From a virus, in IMG/VR virus record IMGVR_UViG_3300002835_000015, positions 94,799 to 158,798 of that record: a DNA stretch of 64,000 nt, one strand, 5' to 3'. The position numbers and the translations under genes are program-made. Of the stretch, positions 9,673 to 18,196 are shown in pieces. The stretch's first letter is position 1. Each line of letters opens with the position of its first letter. The notes under the pieces were generated by a model. It did not search any database, was not told where the DNA came from, and saw only the letters and a list, made by a program, of their open reading frames with translations.

Positions 9673-10593
9673 TTAGAATTGATCTTTTAATGTCCAAATT
9701 ACTTTTCTTGGAGGAAAGCCGTCTACATCACTAAATACCCAAGAGCCATTCTGTGCTAACATTTCTGCTGCATCTCGTTCTCTTATCCAGAAACTTCCAT
9801 CTGGTTGATCTAAACGCTTCTCACCATTATTCCAAACCCCCCAAGAGTTTTGGACTAAGAATAGTGTTTCATTATAAATTTCATGAGTATCATCCATCCC
9901 AATCCAAGCCATCGCGTGACCCCATGATCCAGATCGGGCGGCAATACCATTCTTATCTCTTCTAGAACTAAATCCAGAATTACTGCATACACTAATAGAA
10001 TAACCGTTGGCTATTGCATCTCTGGCTTGATCTATTGTGTTAATTAAACTGATAGTCTTAACTTGATGTTTCTTTGCTGCTTTTACTAATTCTTCTGGAA
10101 CACCAGTACGACCCCATCTGCCACCAATAGCACTATATGTTGAAAGATCATAATCTCCGTACTTTTGACGAAGTAATATTCCTCCATTTTGGTGGACGAA
10201 TTTAGCAGCACCACCACAAGTCATACCTTCACCGCCGTGTCCGCGTGAACCATAAATACCTTCAGTAGCACCACGGGCCACAAACTCTTCTCGTTGTCCA
10301 TTTATAATTTCACAACTGCGTGTAATATCTACGCTATTTCGCGTTGCATGTGAAACACAATCTCCTTGGACTTGCCTTTCTGATGGACCAAAAGAGGGAT
10401 CAAACTTCAAGAGAGACTTAAACGGTAGGGATAGTTTTCCTTTTCCAGTACCATATAAATCATGTGCTGCCACACCAAATAGTGGATGTGGCAGTTCTCC
10501 TAAGAGCTTGTCCAACTCTTTTGGGTCACAGTATGATCCTACAAAGCCATCTTTATAGGCTTTTAATAAATCTTTCGGTGTCTTGAACATCAC
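9673..10593 (-). CDS. Papain-like (C1A-type) cysteine protease
   Basis: 306 residues. The papain triad is clear: Gln77 and Cys79 in QGDCVSHA, His226 in WGHAMAW, Asn249 in QNSWG. No signal peptide or pro-peptide is obvious. Its start overlaps the end of the holin-like gene at 10590 by 4 nt. Candidate roles are lysis, entry or virion maturation. The protease identity is firm; the role is inferred. Confidence 0.9.
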   Translation of the reverse strand: MMFKTPKDLLKAYKDGFVGSYCDPKELDKLLGELPHPLFGVAAHDLYGTGKGKLSLPFKSLLKFDPSFGPSERQVQGDCVSHATRNSVDITRSCEIINGQREEFVARGATEGIYGSRGHGGEGMTCGGAAKFVHQNGGILLRQKYGDYDLSTYSAIGGRWGRTGVPEELVKAAKKHQVKTISLINTIDQARDAIANGYSISVCSNSGFSSRRDKNGIAARSGSWGHAMAWIGMDDTHEIYNETLFLVQNSWGVWNNGEKRLDQPDGSFWIRERDAAEMLAQNGSWVFSDVDGFPPRKVIWTLKDQF

Positions 10594-10811
10594 TTTGAGT
10601 TATCCTTTGCCCATTTAACTACTGTGTTAATTAATACTACTGTAACAGGCACAATTAGTGCTGTCATGCTACCAAGATCAAGCTTAGTTAGATTTTCGCC
10701 AATATATGTTAATAGTGCGGCTAAACCAACTAATGCTGCGTTCTTACCAACTGAAATAAGATCAGTTGTATTTAATGAGAATGCTTTTGAACCTACTTTT
10801 AGATCTAACAT
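10590..10811 (-). CDS. Holin-like two-helix membrane protein
   Basis: 73 residues with two hydrophobic segments (about 23-40 and 48-65) and a short charged C-terminus (KWAKDNSK), the size and topology of a class II holin. It overlaps the protease at 9673 and follows a PAS-domain membrane protein. Holin function is inferred from topology and neighbours. Confidence 0.6.
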   Translation of the reverse strand: MLDLKVGSKAFSLNTTDLISVGKNAALVGLAALLTYIGENLTKLDLGSMTALIVPVTVVLINTVVKWAKDNSK

Positions 10812-10812
10812 C

Positions 10813-11406
10813 TTATATCTCCTTGAGTTGAGAAATGCTTATTAAAAATCCACCATGCTCCTTGTCATTTATCCTATATGGAAATCCCATCATTTTTACT
10901 ATCTTATCATCTACTGTTTGTACTGTTTTGACTAATTTTCTATTCATTTTTAAGCAAGATTTCAATTCATCAAAAAGATCTTCTCTATCTTCTTCTTTTA
11001 TATAATTGAGCCAATCATAACCTTCTACACTGTTAATAACTTCTTGTGTTAATTCATAAAAATTATTATTGGTCCAAGTTAGTCTACCATGATCATCTGT
11101 TTCAAATAATGCCGCATCATTATAGTGAAGTGCGGCTTTTGTTCTTTGTTCTATAACTTTTTGTCTTTTTTCCATCCTATTAACGGTAGATCTTAAGTCT
11201 ACAATAGCGTCTTTTAGGCTATTTCCACCATTAGTTGTTAGTTCTTTTTTGATTGTTTCTAATGATCTACCAACTTCTTCCTGCCCTTTAACAAATTTAA
11301 CTGTTGGTTTTATTACCTTGACCCACATTAAGCTAAAAAATGTTCCTAGACCACCAATGATAGTAAATATAAAGGTGATATGTTCTGGACTTTTTATGTC
11401 TAGCAT
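10813..11406 (-). CDS. Membrane-anchored coiled-coil protein with PAS-like domain
   Basis: 197 residues. One transmembrane helix (about 10-30), a coiled-coil linker (about 40-90), then a PAS-like sensor fold from about 95 (ALFETDDHGRLTWTNNNF, then GYDWLNYIKEEDREDL). PAS domains usually sense small ligands, redox state or light; no output domain is present. It lies immediately upstream of the holin-like gene, so a link to lysis timing is possible but unproven. Confidence 0.75.
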   Translation of the reverse strand: MLDIKSPEHITFIFTIIGGLGTFFSLMWVKVIKPTVKFVKGQEEVGRSLETIKKELTTNGGNSLKDAIVDLRSTVNRMEKRQKVIEQRTKAALHYNDAALFETDDHGRLTWTNNNFYELTQEVINSVEGYDWLNYIKEEDREDLFDELKSCLKMNRKLVKTVQTVDDKIVKMMGFPYRINDKEHGGFLISISQLKEI

Positions 11407-11480
11407 AATTGCCTCCGTAGGAAAAAGAAGGATAAAGTGCCTTAAGATTTCTCAAAAGGCACTTATCCAAAAATAACGAC

Positions 11481-12098
11481 TTATTCGTTACTATCTTTAG
11501 CCTTGTAGGCAACATTACGAGTTGGTAAAGCTGCTCCAAATCTATAGGTAAGTTCACCGGGAACTGCTCTACTAGTACTTGCAGCATCATCAACGGCTGG
11601 GAAGTTACCGCTGGTAGCTCTATAAGTTACAGCAGTACCAGCACCAGTACCTCTGGTAAGACCGGGGAAATTGCCACTAGATGGAGTTGCAAGAACATTA
11701 AATGTTCTTGTAGCATATGAACCAAACTGAGTAGTCTTTAGATTCTTATTAACTACGGCTTCTGTAGCACCACCGGGGATAGTTAAAATAGTTGAAGATG
11801 ATCCATTGATTTTACCAGCATTGGTATCACCAGCGGCCATTAATAGAAATTCGCTACCAGCGGGTGGAGTATATGCAAAAGTGCCACCCTCTTTTGCCCT
11901 TGTTACACCGTGTGGATCACGAAAATTATTTGGGGCTGTAGGTGTATCTTCAGTTACAACTGTACCATAGCCCGGAACGTCAGCTAAATTGTTGATAAGT
12001 GATAGATCTGTTAGATTTTCACTAACAGCACCGCCATTTAGAACAACGCCACCGTCATTATTGTATGCATTTGCAGAAACTGCTTTTTGGGATGCCAT
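11481..12098 (-). CDS. Putative virion protein, Gly/Ala/Thr-rich
   Basis: 205 residues, soluble, beta-type composition with repeated SGNFP segments (SSGNFPGLT, TSGNFPAVD). A strong GGAG lies before ATG. It stands alone with ~70 bp gaps on either side and a GTGTATATAAT motif 70 bp upstream, so it may be a separately controlled late structural gene. Not recognised. Confidence 0.7.
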   Translation of the reverse strand: MASQKAVSANAYNNDGGVVLNGGAVSENLTDLSLINNLADVPGYGTVVTEDTPTAPNNFRDPHGVTRAKEGGTFAYTPPAGSEFLLMAAGDTNAGKINGSSSTILTIPGGATEAVVNKNLKTTQFGSYATRTFNVLATPSSGNFPGLTRGTGAGTAVTYRATSGNFPAVDDAASTSRAVPGELTYRFGAALPTRNVAYKAKDSNE

Positions 12099-12169
12099 AT
12101 TATTCTCCTTTTATTAAATAAAATTTGCAAAGTAATAATTCCGCATCCTTTTATAGTCCAGTTCCTAAA

Positions 12170-12180
12170 ATTATATACAC
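12170..12180 (-). promoter_or_regulatory. Candidate late promoter motif GTGTATATAAT
   Basis: Lies 71 bp upstream of the gene at 11481. Similar GTGTATA strings precede four other genes (25103, 26233, 28849, 44010). No good -35 box is seen, which fits a gp55-like sigma that uses only a -10-like element. Inference. Confidence 0.35.
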
Positions 12181-12182
12181 AT

Positions 12183-12662
12183 TTAACAGAATTTATCTTT
12201 TATGTTGTCTGCAAGTTTGTGGATTTTACGTCTAATACTTTCCCTATTTTTACCACGTTTTTCAGATATTTCTGCTATAGTCATATTGCTAAGTCTATCT
12301 TCAATCAAATCCCTATCTTCTGAATTCTTAAACTCGTCCATTAGATCAATACTAAAAAATGGATCTGTATTGGATGCTATATTTTGGTGCAACATTCCAA
12401 AAGACTTATTTTTATTGGCAAACTTAATCTCCTTCATGCACTCAATAAACACGCCCTTATATAGATAAGTTGTAAATTTAGCTCCCTTTTCTGCATTGTA
12501 GTTAACGAATGTTTTCCATAACGCATTAAGTTGGCAAGTCTTTATAGAATCAGCATCTAATTGATTTCTAAATCTCTTAGAAGCCTTATTCATAATTTTA
12601 ACAATATTTTCATCCTTAAGGGCAACCTGTATCTTATCATCTATGCAATTACTCATCATCAA
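12183..12662 (-). CDS. Sigma-factor-like protein (regions 2 and 4)
   Basis: 159 residues. A region 2-like helix appears in GAKFTTYLYKGVFIECMKEIK. The C-terminal SNMTIAEISEKRGKNRESIRRKIHKL looks like a region 4 helix-turn-helix. Shorter than a full sigma factor. It overlaps the gene at 12649 by 14 nt. Probably a phage transcription regulator; promoter specificity unknown. Confidence 0.65.
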   Translation of the reverse strand: MMMSNCIDDKIQVALKDENIVKIMNKASKRFRNQLDADSIKTCQLNALWKTFVNYNAEKGAKFTTYLYKGVFIECMKEIKFANKNKSFGMLHQNIASNTDPFFSIDLMDEFKNSEDRDLIEDRLSNMTIAEISEKRGKNRESIRRKIHKLADNIKDKFC

Positions 12663-13104
12663 ATTCTCCTTTTATAAGTTCTTGTTCAATATCAAATCTT
12701 ATATTCTGAAAATCAAACATCTGTCCTATACCAACAAAAAATCTATAACGACTAAAGATTTTTAGTATCTCAATACCGGGCATTTTATTGAGTTTATTTT
12801 TTATGGCTGGTGTAATATCGAAGTTTGTGTGACCAATCCAGCAGTCAAAATTAGCTAACATAGATATATCATCTATTACCTGCGGAGTGAGTGGCAACAT
12901 CTTATGCAAAGCTGCTGACATCATATCTTTTTTATTGTCTTCATCTTCATATGATTCGTCTTCATCATCGTCATCGTCTTCTTCACCCAAAATATCTTCT
13001 TCTGCTTCTGGCATCATATTCTGTATTATATTCTGTAATATGGGGCATGATAATTGTTTTTCAATATAATCTTCATATTTTTGCCATCCTATTTTTTTAG
13101 ACAT
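12649..13104 (-). CDS. Acidic protein of unknown function
   Basis: 151 residues with a strongly acidic stretch at about 35-57 (runs of Asp and Glu) between two ordered regions. The poly-Asp/Glu part gives a spurious Ser-rich frame on the other strand. Overlaps the sigma-like gene downstream. Unknown role. Confidence 0.7.
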   Translation of the reverse strand: MSKKIGWQKYEDYIEKQLSCPILQNIIQNMMPEAEEDILGEEDDDDDEDESYEDEDNKKDMMSAALHKMLPLTPQVIDDISMLANFDCWIGHTNFDITPAIKNKLNKMPGIEILKIFSRYRFFVGIGQMFDFQNIRFDIEQELIKGEFDDE

Positions 13105-13113
13105 ATATGACTC

Positions 13114-13485
13114 CTATTTTGTGAAAACTTCAGACGGTTTTATACAAGGTTCATCCGCCTTACTATCTTTATGCCCATTTATGATTTTTGCTTTAGTATC
13201 TTTACTAATAAGATTGAAAATTTTAATTAGACAATCTTCTCTACCTTCTTCTACAAGGGCATTTTTTACTATATTCATAGTTTCTAGTATCGCCCTATCT
13301 TCTGCTAAAGTGTCGATTATATAACACAGTGATTCAATAGATTCATCACTATAATCCTCCAGTTCTACATCCACTATCGTAGAATCTGAACCTTTAGAAA
13401 CTATATAACTTATTTTTGCTAAAACTTCATTAGGTTCTGAAACTTGTTCATTATCTGGTTTTTTCTTGAAGAAATTAAATAACAT
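13114..13485 (-). CDS. Unknown soluble protein
   Basis: 123 residues, acidic and helical in the middle. Its start overlaps the end of the glycosyltransferase at 13475 by 11 nt. No family recognised. Confidence 0.65.
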   Translation of the reverse strand: MLFNFFKKKPDNEQVSEPNEVLAKISYIVSKGSDSTIVDVELEDYSDESIESLCYIIDTLAEDRAILETMNIVKNALVEEGREDCLIKIFNLISKDTKAKIINGHKDSKADEPCIKPSEVFTK

Positions 13486-14548
13486 TTAATATTTTTCTCC
13501 CGGTGTTTTTCCAGCTAAAATTTTTAGCAGTTGTAATTCCATATTCGTTAACAGTTAAACTATTAGTTATATTTAGTTCATGGATATTTTGCATATATTT
13601 TATAGCAATATTTTTGGCCCTATTATCTATCCTAGCCCAATTACCTTGACCGTGAAACCATTTACCGTCATATGCAGTTTCGGTTTCTTCTATAGGTATT
13701 AACAATGCATTATTAGAGTTACAAAATTCTGTATGGGCAGAATAATCTGTGGCTATTACACGTTTTCCACAAGCCATCATTTCTAATAGCTCTAAATTCC
13801 ACCCCTCTGCTCTTGCTGGAAATATTCCACAATGAGTTTGGGACATTATATTATACACTTCTTGCTGAGTGTTCTGTCGTGGAATAATATGTATTTTAGA
13901 TCCCAGTTTAGACTTTTTATATAGATTTATCCATTCATTTTGTTCCTGCTCTGTGCAGAAAGGATTTTCGCACATCATGAATAGTTCTACATTATCATCT
14001 TCGTTAAACGCTGAGTTAAATATATCAACTAATACATCATGCCCCTTTCTTATTTCCCATTTACCACAATTAAAAAATCTTGTTGGACTATTTTGTGGCA
14101 TTTCAGACGGCTGAAAAATAGATGAATCAACACCCAGCGGGACTACTATAACGTTAGATTCTTCAATAGTTGTATTATTTAATACTATTTTCTTAGCCCA
14201 TTCTGAACATACAAACACTCTATCTAAAGATTGAAGTTGATGCTTTTCAAAATCATTAAACTTATCCAACTCAAATATCGGAAACCCTATTCTGGTTCCT
14301 TTGCCAGCAAATTGTGCCATATCATGTTGATGCCATATTTTAATACATGGGGCATTATAATCATAAAACTGAGAATTTTTTATACATTTAGAGATTATGT
14401 CGGCATCTTCTTGATTTGTTACTTGAGGTTGTCCTATCATGAATAAAGAAACTTCTATGGATTTAGATAGTTCTTTGATAATGTTTAAGGATGATACGCC
14501 GTAACCAAGCTGATTAATTGGGGCCATTACATTAATTTTAGTATTCAT
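13475..14548 (-). CDS. Glycosyltransferase, GT4-like (group 1)
   Basis: 357 residues with a GT-B layout. A Rossmann-like N-terminus (NVMAPINQLGYGVSSLN) is followed by a C-terminal donor site with the GT4 signature GWNLELLEMMACGKRVIAT, including the E-x7-E-like acidic residues. May modify phage DNA, virion proteins or host surface sugars. Overlaps the gene at 14538. Confidence 0.87.
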   Translation of the reverse strand: MNTKINVMAPINQLGYGVSSLNIIKELSKSIEVSLFMIGQPQVTNQEDADIISKCIKNSQFYDYNAPCIKIWHQHDMAQFAGKGTRIGFPIFELDKFNDFEKHQLQSLDRVFVCSEWAKKIVLNNTTIEESNVIVVPLGVDSSIFQPSEMPQNSPTRFFNCGKWEIRKGHDVLVDIFNSAFNEDDNVELFMMCENPFCTEQEQNEWINLYKKSKLGSKIHIIPRQNTQQEVYNIMSQTHCGIFPARAEGWNLELLEMMACGKRVIATDYSAHTEFCNSNNALLIPIEETETAYDGKWFHGQGNWARIDNRAKNIAIKYMQNIHELNITNSLTVNEYGITTAKNFSWKNTGRKILNVI

Positions 14549-15098
14549 AGTTTATTTTGTTATTCCTAAAAAAGAACCATCGTTTTAGTTTTGTTACGTC
14601 TTCTTCTTGATTTATATAGCTAAGATAGTTTAATACCTCGCTCAGAGAATTAAATATATGTTCGTGTGGCAACATAAAGAATAACCAATTGGGTGCTTGG
14701 CTTTTACCCTGTTCGCACCATATTAAAACTGGCTTTTTCTCCCTATTAGCTGTTACTATCTCTTCGTATGTTCCACAAGCATGAATATTAAGATCAATAT
14801 GAGCAATAATGAAGTCAGATATATCTACACATCGCAAATCTGCACTGCGTATTATACCAAATTTCTCTTTGATCTTTTCATACTTTTCTGTCTCTTTGTA
14901 GTATTCTATCCAGTGCCTAGTCTCTTCATCTTCAATAACCCCATTGATTGGTTTGTCGCACGGGTCAATGACAGTTACCCCTAGTTCGTTTAGATATGGA
15001 GTTATTCGCTTACGCCAAGTAGTTCCACCGTCTGGAACTCTATCCATAGCACCAACTAAATAAACTCTCATGCCAACTAAGTTATTTATTGAATCCAT
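14538..15098 (-). CDS. Nucleoside 2-deoxyribosyltransferase-like protein
   Basis: 186 residues. MRVYLVGAMDRVPDGGTTWR, then DISDFIIAHIDLNIHACGTYEEI and KPVLIWCEQG fit the fold of the nucleoside deoxyribosyltransferase-like family, with the acidic GTYEE segment where the nucleophilic Glu usually lies. The true start may be the internal Met10. Sits among nucleotide-metabolism genes. Substrate not known. Confidence 0.7.
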   Translation of the reverse strand: MDSINNLVGMRVYLVGAMDRVPDGGTTWRKRITPYLNELGVTVIDPCDKPINGVIEDEETRHWIEYYKETEKYEKIKEKFGIIRSADLRCVDISDFIIAHIDLNIHACGTYEEIVTANREKKPVLIWCEQGKSQAPNWLFFMLPHEHIFNSLSEVLNYLSYINQEEDVTKLKRWFFFRNNKINYEY

Positions 15099-15489
15099 TG
15101 TCTATGCTCCACCATACTTTGTTAATACCTAGAGATCTCATTATTCTATCACACTTATCGCACGGCTGACTACATCTTAATTCGCCACGCTTATTTAGTC
15201 TTATAATAACCATTTTGAGGCTATTATCTATATAATATTTACCCCATAAACGAGATATTAGATCAGTTTCTGCGTGAAAGTAAGGGTATTCACTATCTGT
15301 ATTGAACCTTTTAGCTAATACTAGTGCTTGAGTATGGGTTTTCTCTGGATTGTTTTGCCCTATTGCAAGAAGTTTATTTTTCTTGTATCCAAAAGCAAAG
15401 TGAAAAAATTTATTCTTAGTTTGTCTTTCCTCTTTGGCTTTAGGTAAAAGGCTCAGTGCTATTTCAAGTGATTGATCTATTATATTCAT
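15082..15489 (-). CDS. Cytidine/deoxycytidylate deaminase-like zinc enzyme
   Basis: 135 residues with the zinc-deaminase core: FHAETDLI (His and catalytic Glu) and SQPCDKCDRI (two Cys ligands). Shorter and more diverged than the dCMP deaminase at 17205, so the substrate could be a nucleoside, nucleotide or RNA base. Overlaps both neighbours, indicating one operon. Confidence 0.78.
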   Translation of the reverse strand: MNIIDQSLEIALSLLPKAKEERQTKNKFFHFAFGYKKNKLLAIGQNNPEKTHTQALVLAKRFNTDSEYPYFHAETDLISRLWGKYYIDNSLKMVIIRLNKRGELRCSQPCDKCDRIMRSLGINKVWWSIDNGFNK

Positions 15490-15986
15490 GAGAAATCTAT
15501 AGTATTGATAGTAATAAGCTTGATAAATTCTTGAATACTAGTTACTTTATGATTATCAAAAGCTTGTTTGGTTTTCTGTTTTGCTTCTGTCTTTTTGTAT
15601 CCAAGTGCTACAAGCGAACTAATACAATCATTGTAAAGTTGCTCATCTCGTACTGGTTTTGGTTTAGGGGTTGTTGTTGTTGGTGTAATAGTAGGTATGG
15701 TTGCCGGTTGATTAATGACGGGGTTATTTTTCTTAGGTTTGGGCTTATCTGCAACGGTGCGTTTTGGTACACTCTTGACAGCACAGCTTTGTGTTGGTAC
15801 AACCTTTACTTGTTTTGGTTTTTCAATATACGTGTAGTCTTCTACATATCCAATAACAAACTTATCTAGCTTGTTGAAGCTAATTGATTTGCCCTCAATG
15901 TATGCCTTATATGTATAAAAAATTGTTAAGCAAATGATAACAAATGCCCAAAAATTTCCAACGCTAGGATGTGGCTGTGGGTTCAT
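15486..15986 (-). CDS. Membrane-anchored Pro/Thr-rich protein with RuvA-III/UBA-like tail
   Basis: 166 residues: one N-terminal transmembrane segment (about 11-27), a Pro/Thr/Lys-rich linker (about 70-110), and a C-terminal three-helix unit with SLVALGYKKTEAKQ resembling RuvA domain III or UBA folds. First gene after the promoter at 16004. Confidence 0.7.
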   Translation of the reverse strand: MNPQPHPSVGNFWAFVIICLTIFYTYKAYIEGKSISFNKLDKFVIGYVEDYTYIEKPKQVKVVPTQSCAVKSVPKRTVADKPKPKKNNPVINQPATIPTITPTTTTPKPKPVRDEQLYNDCISSLVALGYKKTEAKQKTKQAFDNHKVTSIQEFIKLITINTIDFS

Positions 15987-16003
15987 AATTTTTTCCTACT
16001 GTG

Positions 16004-16031
16004 ATCATACCATAACTATCGTCACAGTCAA
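16004..16031 (-). promoter_or_regulatory. Sigma-70-type promoter for the 15486 operon
   Basis: -35 TTGACT, 16-bp spacer with GACGATA, extended -10 TGGTATGAT. It lies just beyond the SSB terminator, so it starts a new transcript. Confidence 0.75.
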
Positions 16032-16042
16032 GACGCAAACTT

Positions 16043-16079
16043 AAAAAAAATGGCCCGAAGCACAAGGCGACGGGCCATT
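16043..16079 (-). terminator. Intrinsic terminator after ssb
   Basis: Perfect 9-bp stem AATGGCCCG/CGGGCCATT with a 13-nt loop, followed by eight T residues on the minus strand. Confidence 0.92.
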
Positions 16080-16103
16080 CCTTAGACAGATTGACTATCC
16101 ATT

Positions 16104-16436
16104 TCACTCTTTAGAGTCTTGCCCTACAATTCCAGACGGGCCTAAAGAAATTTCATCTGCCATTACGCAGATAGAGTTCTTTTGATTCCCATCCTTATCT
16201 TGATAATCATCAATTTTTAGCTTCCCTTGAACGCCAACCAATCTGCCCTTCTTTAGATGATCCTTTAATGCTTCAGCCATTTTTCCAAAACATAGGATAT
16301 TTAAGAATAGAGTATCTTCATTGCGACGATCATTCACGGCCATACGAAACTTTGCCATAGCAGTACCCTTTTGGGTTGTGCTTAATTCCGCATCCTTTGT
16401 TAATCTGCCACAACCTAACCATGTATTAATATTCAT
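16104..16436 (-). CDS. ssb: Single-stranded DNA-binding protein
   Basis: 110 residues, an OB-fold SSB: NTWLGCGRLTKDAEL at the N-terminus, AKFRMAVND, LFLNILCFGKMAEAL, and KGRLVGVQGKLKIDDYQDKDG. It lacks a long acidic tail but ends in acidic residues (GQDSKE). Acts in replication and recombination. Last gene of its operon, followed by a strong terminator. Confidence 0.93.
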   Translation of the reverse strand: MNINTWLGCGRLTKDAELSTTQKGTAMAKFRMAVNDRRNEDTLFLNILCFGKMAEALKDHLKKGRLVGVQGKLKIDDYQDKDGNQKNSICVMADEISLGPSGIVGQDSKE

Positions 16437-16440
16437 GCTA

Positions 16441-16758
16441 TCATACCTCCAATGCTGAACGAATTCTACCTCTTACTACCTGTGTATTGCCACGATTATA
16501 AGTGCCTAGTGTAGCACTGTATACGTTTCTAGCAATTGATCGCGGAATACCCAGAAGTCGAGCAGCGAACTCTGTATCTTCACGATTATTACGAAAAAAT
16601 CCAAACCCAGACTTGTGTGCTAAAGCAGTAATTGGATTTAATGTTACACCCTTGTAGTGACCACTTTGAATGGTGGCAACAACACGATTATGATTAATAT
16701 CCCAATGATATGCATCAGCTAGGTTTGATAGTCTGTCAAAAAATTCAGTATAATTCAT
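16441..16758 (-). CDS. Unknown phage protein
   Basis: Start chosen at MNYTEFF because AAGGAG lies 7 nt upstream; a longer frame has no such site. 105 residues, soluble, with basic residues near the C-terminus. Immediately upstream of ssb, so possibly replication-linked. Not recognised. Confidence 0.7.
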   Translation of the reverse strand: MNYTEFFDRLSNLADAYHWDINHNRVVATIQSGHYKGVTLNPITALAHKSGFGFFRNNREDTEFAARLLGIPRSIARNVYSATLGTYNRGNTQVVRGRIRSALEV

Positions 16759-16759
16759 A

Positions 16760-16939
16760 TCAATCTCCTTCTTCATTGCTATTTAATTCTTCGAAAACTT
16801 GAACATCTTTAACGCCATTTTGCACATAAGCCTTTAGTTGCTCAATCTCATTTTGAATTAAAGCCTGCTGCTTTGTCAATTCTTCAATCCTTTGAGCAAC
16901 ATTTTGCAAATGTGCTTTTGCCATTTCTACAACCGTCAT
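16760..16939 (-). CDS. Small coiled-coil protein
   Basis: Start at MTVVEMAK, preceded by AAGGAG. 59 residues, mostly one heptad-rich helix (RIEELTKQQALIQNEIEQL). Unknown partner. Confidence 0.68.
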   Translation of the reverse strand: MTVVEMAKAHLQNVAQRIEELTKQQALIQNEIEQLKAYVQNGVKDVQVFEELNSNEEGD

Positions 16940-16995
16940 ATCTTTTTCTCCTTGTTCTTTCACCTTGTTATACCCATTAGTACTGTCAAAAACAA

Positions 16996-17208
16996 TCATG
17001 GTTTTTGTTCATATGTCATATAATCTAAAACTTGAAGATGAGTCCAATTAGGTTGATAATTGTCATCTGTTCCAAGTCTAGCAATATCTATATATTCACT
17101 TTCTAGCCTGACTACTAGTTCTGCAAGAAATTCTAGCTTGTTTGAGTAAACACATTCCTCTATCATATCTAGAGTCTCTTTTACTGTGCGTTTATTATTA
17201 GTACTCAT
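16996..17208 (-). CDS. Small helical protein, unknown
   Basis: Starts at the ATG overlapping the stop of the dCMP deaminase gene (ATGA), so probably translationally coupled. 70 residues, soluble, acidic helices. Confidence 0.65.
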   Translation of the reverse strand: MSTNNKRTVKETLDMIEECVYSNKLEFLAELVVRLESEYIDIARLGTDDNYQPNWTHLQVLDYMTYEQKP

Positions 17209-17630
17209 GTTTGATACTCCACACATTCGACATCAGATTCATGAAATAATTCCCTTGATAATTCAAAGTCTTTTTCCCATCTATCTATTTTGTTTACGAA
17301 TGAAACTATTCTGCTTATTCCTGACTGTATTATTAAACCAGCACATCTTGGACATGGCATAAATGGGTAAGTATATAAAGTACATCCTTCTACAGATTTA
17401 TTAGCAAATAAGATTGCATTTATCTCGCCGTGTACAATAATATTATACTTTGTATCTCTCTCTTTCAGTCTATCATTATCTTCTATATGTTTAGGAAAAC
17501 CATTATATCCAACAGAGACTATTCTATTATTTTTATCAACTATGACAGCACCAACTTTAGTCGATGGATCTTTAGACCATCCAGAAATAAATTTAGCTAA
17601 ATCAAGAAACCTATAATCCCATTTAGACAT
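17205..17630 (-). CDS. dCMP deaminase
   Basis: Converts dCMP to dUMP, the substrate of thymidylate synthase. 141 residues starting at MSKWDYRF. Zinc site: His67 and Glu69 in VHGEINA, Cys93 and Cys96 in MPCPRCAGLI; DPSTKVGAVIV is the usual N-terminal signature. Works with ThyX (22723). The start overlaps the stop of the methyltransferase-like gene (TAATG). Confidence 0.93.
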   Translation of the reverse strand: MSKWDYRFLDLAKFISGWSKDPSTKVGAVIVDKNNRIVSVGYNGFPKHIEDNDRLKERDTKYNIIVHGEINAILFANKSVEGCTLYTYPFMPCPRCAGLIIQSGISRIVSFVNKIDRWEKDFELSRELFHESDVECVEYQT

Positions 17631-18196
17631 TATAATTCCCAAACTATTTGATAGCCATCAAAAATAGGATCTATACCTATGTTCTTCATAAATTGTTTAA
17701 CGTATTTACCTTTACCGTGTCCATTTTCAAAATTGTCATCTACAGCAATTATAGTTCCGGCAGAACATGAAGGCCAAATACATAACAATTCCATAATATG
17801 GTGCATAGATGATGGGTGAGGATTGTTATGATCAAAATCGTAAGAATCTAGATACAAAAGATCTACTGTTTTGTTTATTTCTCTCAACTGTTTATTCATA
17901 TGAAATAAATAAGAAACTGAATCAGAACATATAAGACTTATATTTTTAGTTATACTTTTTGCTAATTCTATATTATATGGATTTATATCTATTGAATAAC
18001 ATTGACCTTTATTGTCTTGAATAAACTTATCAAATATTACAGTTGACATTCCAGCACCGTAATCATTTACTTGTCTTACACAGCCAGTTTCTATAATCAA
18101 CGGACTATCTTTTTTTGATAATTTGTCAATCATCAATTGAAAAGATTCTTTGCGTAATCCATTATTGTTTATTATTTCTTGTAATTCCAGTTCCAT
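17630..18196 (-). CDS. SAM-dependent methyltransferase-like protein
   Basis: 188 residues. IIETGCVRQ...GAGMSTVIFDKF resembles a class I motif I region, YSIDINPYNIELAK motif II, and LLYLDSYDFDH motif IV; TIIAVDDNF follows. Substrate unclear. Overlaps both neighbours. Confidence 0.65.
   Translation of the reverse strand: MELELQEIINNNGLRKESFQLMIDKLSKKDSPLIIETGCVRQVNDYGAGMSTVIFDKFIQDNKGQCYSIDINPYNIELAKSITKNISLICSDSVSYLFHMNKQLREINKTVDLLYLDSYDFDHNNPHPSSMHHIMELLCIWPSCSAGTIIAVDDNFENGHGKGKYVKQFMKNIGIDPIFDGYQIVWEL

Noticed and set aside
12887-13100. Ser-rich plus-strand frames
   Set aside because: Complement of the Asp/Glu run in gene 12649.
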